Shown here piece after piece: positions 61,599-64,000 of a stretch of DNA of 64,000 nt. The DNA comes from Mucilaginibacter glaciei. Lineage in GTDB: Bacteria; Bacteroidota; Bacteroidia; Sphingobacteriales; Sphingobacteriaceae. Below the pieces are notes generated by a model that was not told the origin of the DNA, did no database searches, and saw only the letters and a program-made list of their open reading frames with translations. The position numbers and the translations under genes were made by a program. How positions within the stretch are numbered: the first letter of the stretch is position 1; each line of letters starts with the position of its first letter. The stretch is from assembly GCF_014773245.1 (NCBI RefSeq), contig NZ_JACWMX010000004.1:124001-188000 (forward strand), given 5' to 3'.

Positions 61599-62870
61599 AT
61601 GAAAAAGATCTTGTTAGCCTTATTACTGATAGCGAACCTGCCATCCGTCGCACAATCTACAAAAGTTGTGATCCCTTTTGGAGGGAATGCGTTTGCAAGC
61701 GGTAGCTCCGTAATCACCGATGACGGATTAACAAAATGGTCCGATCCAAAGGCAGTAACAGTCGTCTATTTCAGGACTGATTTGCCGCAAACCTTTAAGT
61801 TATCGCTCAGGTTGCGCGTACCAGTGGGTAAAAGCCGGATCCGGATAACAGCAGGCACAACTATTTTTAACAAAACCATTACCAACGCTGCGTTTGATAC
61901 CATCAGTATCGGCGAGCTTACGGTTACTACACCCGGCTATATCAAGATAAGCCTTAAAGGCTTGAGTAAAACAGGGAACGTTTACGCCGAAGTAACCGAT
62001 TTGATTGTTGAGAACGTTAACCCGGATGATCAGCTGACTTATGTTAAAACCGGGTCGTCTTTCCATTTTGGAAGACGCGGCCCTTCTGTGCATTTGCGTT
62101 ATGCCGTACCGGCGGCGGTTAAGCAAGACGTTAAATGGTTTTATAACGAAATTGAAGTGCCGCAAAAAATGGATGTTGTAGGGTCTTATTTCATGGCAGA
62201 TGGTTTTAATGGGGGATATTTTGGTATGCAGGTAAATTCGGCAACCGAACGCAGGGTGCTTTTCTCCGTATGGAGCCCTTTCCAAACAGATGACCCGAAA
62301 AGCATTCCCGACAGCCTGCGGGTTAAGCTGACCCGTAAAGGCAGCACCGTGCATGGCGGCGAATTTGGCAGCGAAGGCTCGGGCGGGCAAAGCTATCTGC
62401 AATACCCGTGGCAGGCTGGTAAAACTTATGCCTTTTTGCTTCGTGCCGAATCAGATAAGGCCCATAATACGACAACGTACACCGCCTGGTTAAAAGATGT
62501 AGCCGCAGGCAACTGGATGCTGATAGCCGGGTTTAACAGGCCGCAAACAGCAGCTAACCTTACCGGCCTGTATTCGTTTGTGGAGAACTTTGAACCCGAT
62601 AACGGCGACAAGATTCGCATGGCGCATTTTAAAAACCAATGGATTGCCGATAGCAATGGCAAATGGTATGAGCTAACCAGTGCAACCTACACAGGCGATG
62701 AAACGGCTAAAAAGAATTACCGCAAAGACTATGCAGGTGGCCTTGCGGGTAATGTCTTCTTCCTGCAAAACGGTGGTTTTTTTGACAGCTTTGTACCGCT
62801 GGGTAAATCATTTGAACGGCCGGCCGGTAAAGCGCCTGTGATAGATTTAAACGCCTTGCCCACTAACTGA
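61599..62870 (+). CDS. Exported DUF3472 protein (with DUF5077-like domain)
   Basis: 423 aa with a signal peptide ending SVAQS (about 1-20). Residues about 20-135 look like DUF5077, a beta-sandwich. DUF3472 occupies about 150-415 (RGPSVHLRY, GYFGMQVNSATERRVLFSVWSPFQTDDP, GGEFGSEGSGGQSYLQYPWQAGKTYAFLLRAE). Families of this kind are thought to bind or act on carbohydrate; the role is unproven. It ends 1 bp before the convergent DUF1801 gene. Confidence 0.87.
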   Translation: MKKILLALLLIANLPSVAQSTKVVIPFGGNAFASGSSVITDDGLTKWSDPKAVTVVYFRTDLPQTFKLSLRLRVPVGKSRIRITAGTTIFNKTITNAAFDTISIGELTVTTPGYIKISLKGLSKTGNVYAEVTDLIVENVNPDDQLTYVKTGSSFHFGRRGPSVHLRYAVPAAVKQDVKWFYNEIEVPQKMDVVGSYFMADGFNGGYFGMQVNSATERRVLFSVWSPFQTDDPKSIPDSLRVKLTRKGSTVHGGEFGSEGSGGQSYLQYPWQAGKTYAFLLRAESDKAHNTTTYTAWLKDVAAGNWMLIAGFNRPQTAANLTGLYSFVENFEPDNGDKIRMAHFKNQWIADSNGKWYELTSATYTGDETAKKNYRKDYAGGLAGNVFFLQNGGFFDSFVPLGKSFERPAGKAPVIDLNALPTN

Positions 62871-62871
62871 T

Positions 62872-63234
62872 CTATTTCTTTTTCCTTGCATCCTCCGCCA
62901 GCCTAAAGGCGGTAATGCGTTTAACTAACTCCAAGGGCATTTGTTCGCTCAGGCTGAACTGCAACGAGCCCTTTGCTGATTTGTACCGGGCGATGTCATT
63001 CTTAAATGCTGCTATCGCTACCGCGCCGGGATAAAAGCCGATGTGCCTTTCGTAACCCGCAAAGTAAACCAGCACTTTATTCATTTTAAAGGCCGGCATG
63101 CCATAGCTGATCACTTCTTGAGCATCAGGAGCGGCGTGTTTAACCGCCTCACGCACTTGTTGTAATGCAAGCTGTGTGGTTGCAGTAAACGCGGCAATGT
63201 AGGCATCAATATCTGCGGCATTGTTCATTCTCAT
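62872..63234 (-). CDS. DUF1801 (YdhG-like) protein
   Basis: 120 aa. The motif VISYGMPAFKMNKVLVYFAGYERHIGFYPG is typical of DUF1801. Bacillus relatives (YdhG, Fra) act as iron chaperones, but this is not shown here. The start may be two codons later. Confidence 0.85.
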   Translation of the reverse strand: MRMNNAADIDAYIAAFTATTQLALQQVREAVKHAAPDAQEVISYGMPAFKMNKVLVYFAGYERHIGFYPGAVAIAAFKNDIARYKSAKGSLQFSLSEQMPLELVKRITAFRLAEDARKKK

Positions 63235-63255
63235 TCGTTAAAGATAACCATTCCA

Positions 63256-63669
63256 TTAGCCTTTCATTTTGCTCATGTCCATATATAGCGCGTTCCAGCG
63301 GTGGCCGTCCGGGTCGCAAAAGGCAAAGCCGTACATCCAACCCTGTACTACGGCGGGTGGGGCGAAAATATCGCCGCCGGCAGCTTGCACTTTGTCGGCA
63401 ATCTGGTTTATCTCCTCCTCACTCTCCGCACCGAATGAGAACATCACCTCGGTATTTTTAGTGGTATCGACCAAGCCATTTTGAGTGACATTTTTAAAAG
63501 CATCATTCTGAAAAAGCATGATCACCACCTTTTTTTCGCCGATAATAAGCGGAGCGGTTACCGGCGAATTGCCAGGCCCGTCACCAATAGTAAAGCCTAT
63601 TTGTGTGTAAAAAGCTTTGGCGCGGTTAAGATCTTTCACCGGCAGGTTCATCCATAAGTCTTTTTTCAT
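63256..63669 (-). CDS. VOC-fold glyoxalase/bleomycin-resistance-like protein
   Basis: 137 aa. DLWMNLPVKDLNRAKAFYTQIGFTIGDG and the closing AFCDPDGHRWNALYMDMSKM match the VOC superfamily (extradiol dioxygenase-like subgroup). Substrate unknown. It is 21 nt upstream of the DUF1801 gene, so the two may form an operon. Confidence 0.85.
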   Translation of the reverse strand: MKKDLWMNLPVKDLNRAKAFYTQIGFTIGDGPGNSPVTAPLIIGEKKVVIMLFQNDAFKNVTQNGLVDTTKNTEVMFSFGAESEEEINQIADKVQAAGGDIFAPPAVVQGWMYGFAFCDPDGHRWNALYMDMSKMKG

Positions 63670-63872
63670 AATGCTAAGTATTTGATATTACTAATTGATT
63701 GATCAAATATACGCGCGGAACCTATTTCATTAAGGGTGTTAATGCGACCATTTTAAGGGCCAATGCCGACACGGGCTGTAATTTAAAACCACCCCTATCT
63801 AATTTATGCACTTTGTGATTTAAAGTAGTGTTGGTTAATGTTATTCACTTTAATTTTTCATATTTGTTTAAA

Positions 63873-64000
63873 ATGTTATCTCAAACAAACCGTGCTGTGA
63901 AAATAGACCTGACTAATTGTGATATTGAACCTATCCACATCCCCGGCAAGATACAATCGCACGGTTTTTTAATAGTTATCGATGCCGAAAGTATCATTAG
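63873..64000 (+). CDS. Bacteriophytochrome, N-terminal start (cut by window edge)
   Basis: From ATG 63873 the frame stays open to the right edge (42 codons). It reads MLSQTNRAVKIDLTNCD, then IEPIHIPGKIQSHGFLIVID. The TNCDxEPIHIPGxIQxHG pattern is the N-terminus of bacterial phytochromes (PAS_2 region). Cys16 is at the position that binds biliverdin. The photosensory core and output domains lie outside the window. Confidence 0.85.
   Translation, partial: MLSQTNRAVKIDLTNCDIEPIHIPGKIQSHGFLIVIDAESII

Noticed and set aside
1..64000. Prophage, integrative element or defence island
   Set aside because: No phage structural genes, integrase, transposase, restriction system or toxin-antitoxin pair was recognised; gene content is mostly core.

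Overview
This is a chromosomal window from a member of the Bacteroidota, most likely family Sphingobacteriaceae (Mucilaginibacter/Pedobacter-like). The evidence is gldH, ricT with an extended tail, DUF4175, DUF3078, DUF5686 and DUF5916 proteins, many short Cys lipoproteins, weak Shine-Dalgarno signals and repeated TAnnTTTG -7 promoter boxes. I see no prophage, plasmid backbone, integrase, transposase or CRISPR array. Most of the window is housekeeping or envelope genes in short operons.

Layout. 1-4.3 kb: the start of an Mrp-type Fe-S carrier, a GT51 transglycosylase with an unusual N-terminus, a nitroreductase and a single-domain response regulator. 4.4-12.4 kb: a three-domain LigD, a VOC protein, threonine synthase, an M28 peptidase and an OmpA lipoprotein. 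12.4-20 kb: tRNA-Pro(GGG), an MFS exporter, a candidate small RNA with its own promoter and terminator, a LuxR regulator, and the DUF4175 / anti-sigma-like ATPase / ybeY operon. 20-27.7 kb: pirin, a short-chain dehydrogenase-like protein, an ABC-F ATPase, a small membrane protein, mnmG with a parS palindrome at its start and a degenerate second site upstream, an Ig-like lipoprotein and a gamma-carbonic anhydrase. 27.8-36.8 kb: tRNA-Gly(CCC), a repeat-bounded decayed GIY-YIG nuclease, nadB and nadA (divergent, first two steps of NAD synthesis), a secreted DRGH nuclease, thiL and rmuC. 36.9-44.9 kb: gldH-ricT-holB, ruvX, a repeat-bounded GxxExxY nuclease, an O-methyltransferase, two glucosaminidases and a small HEXXH protein. 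45-64 kb: DUF5916, ffh, two paralogous MORN/TonB proteins with a degenerate copy of the ffh 3' end beyond them, DPP-IV, DUF5686, class I aldolase, a 2OG dioxygenase, a GH42 enzyme, DUF3472, and the first codons of a bacteriophytochrome at the right edge.

The most interesting pattern is between the genes. Two small stand-alone nuclease genes are each enclosed by inverted repeats. One is a broken GIY-YIG gene inside perfect 30-bp inverted termini (27915-28307); the same termini recur without a gene at 31886-31972. The other is an intact GxxExxY (PD-(D/E)XK) gene inside a 38-bp inverted repeat with one mismatch (41041-41078 / 41589-41626), plus more diverged copies. Each arm of the first family is itself a short hairpin (ATTGC...GCAAT or relatives), and related arms with other cores occur at 34695-34850, 45914 and 51832. 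This resembles the REP/RAYT relationship, with a nuclease in place of the RAYT transposase. That reading is inference, but the structure is directly visible. Other items to check are the candidate small RNA at 14243-14362, the parS site or sites at mnmG, and the ffh 3'-end remnant at 51938-52022.
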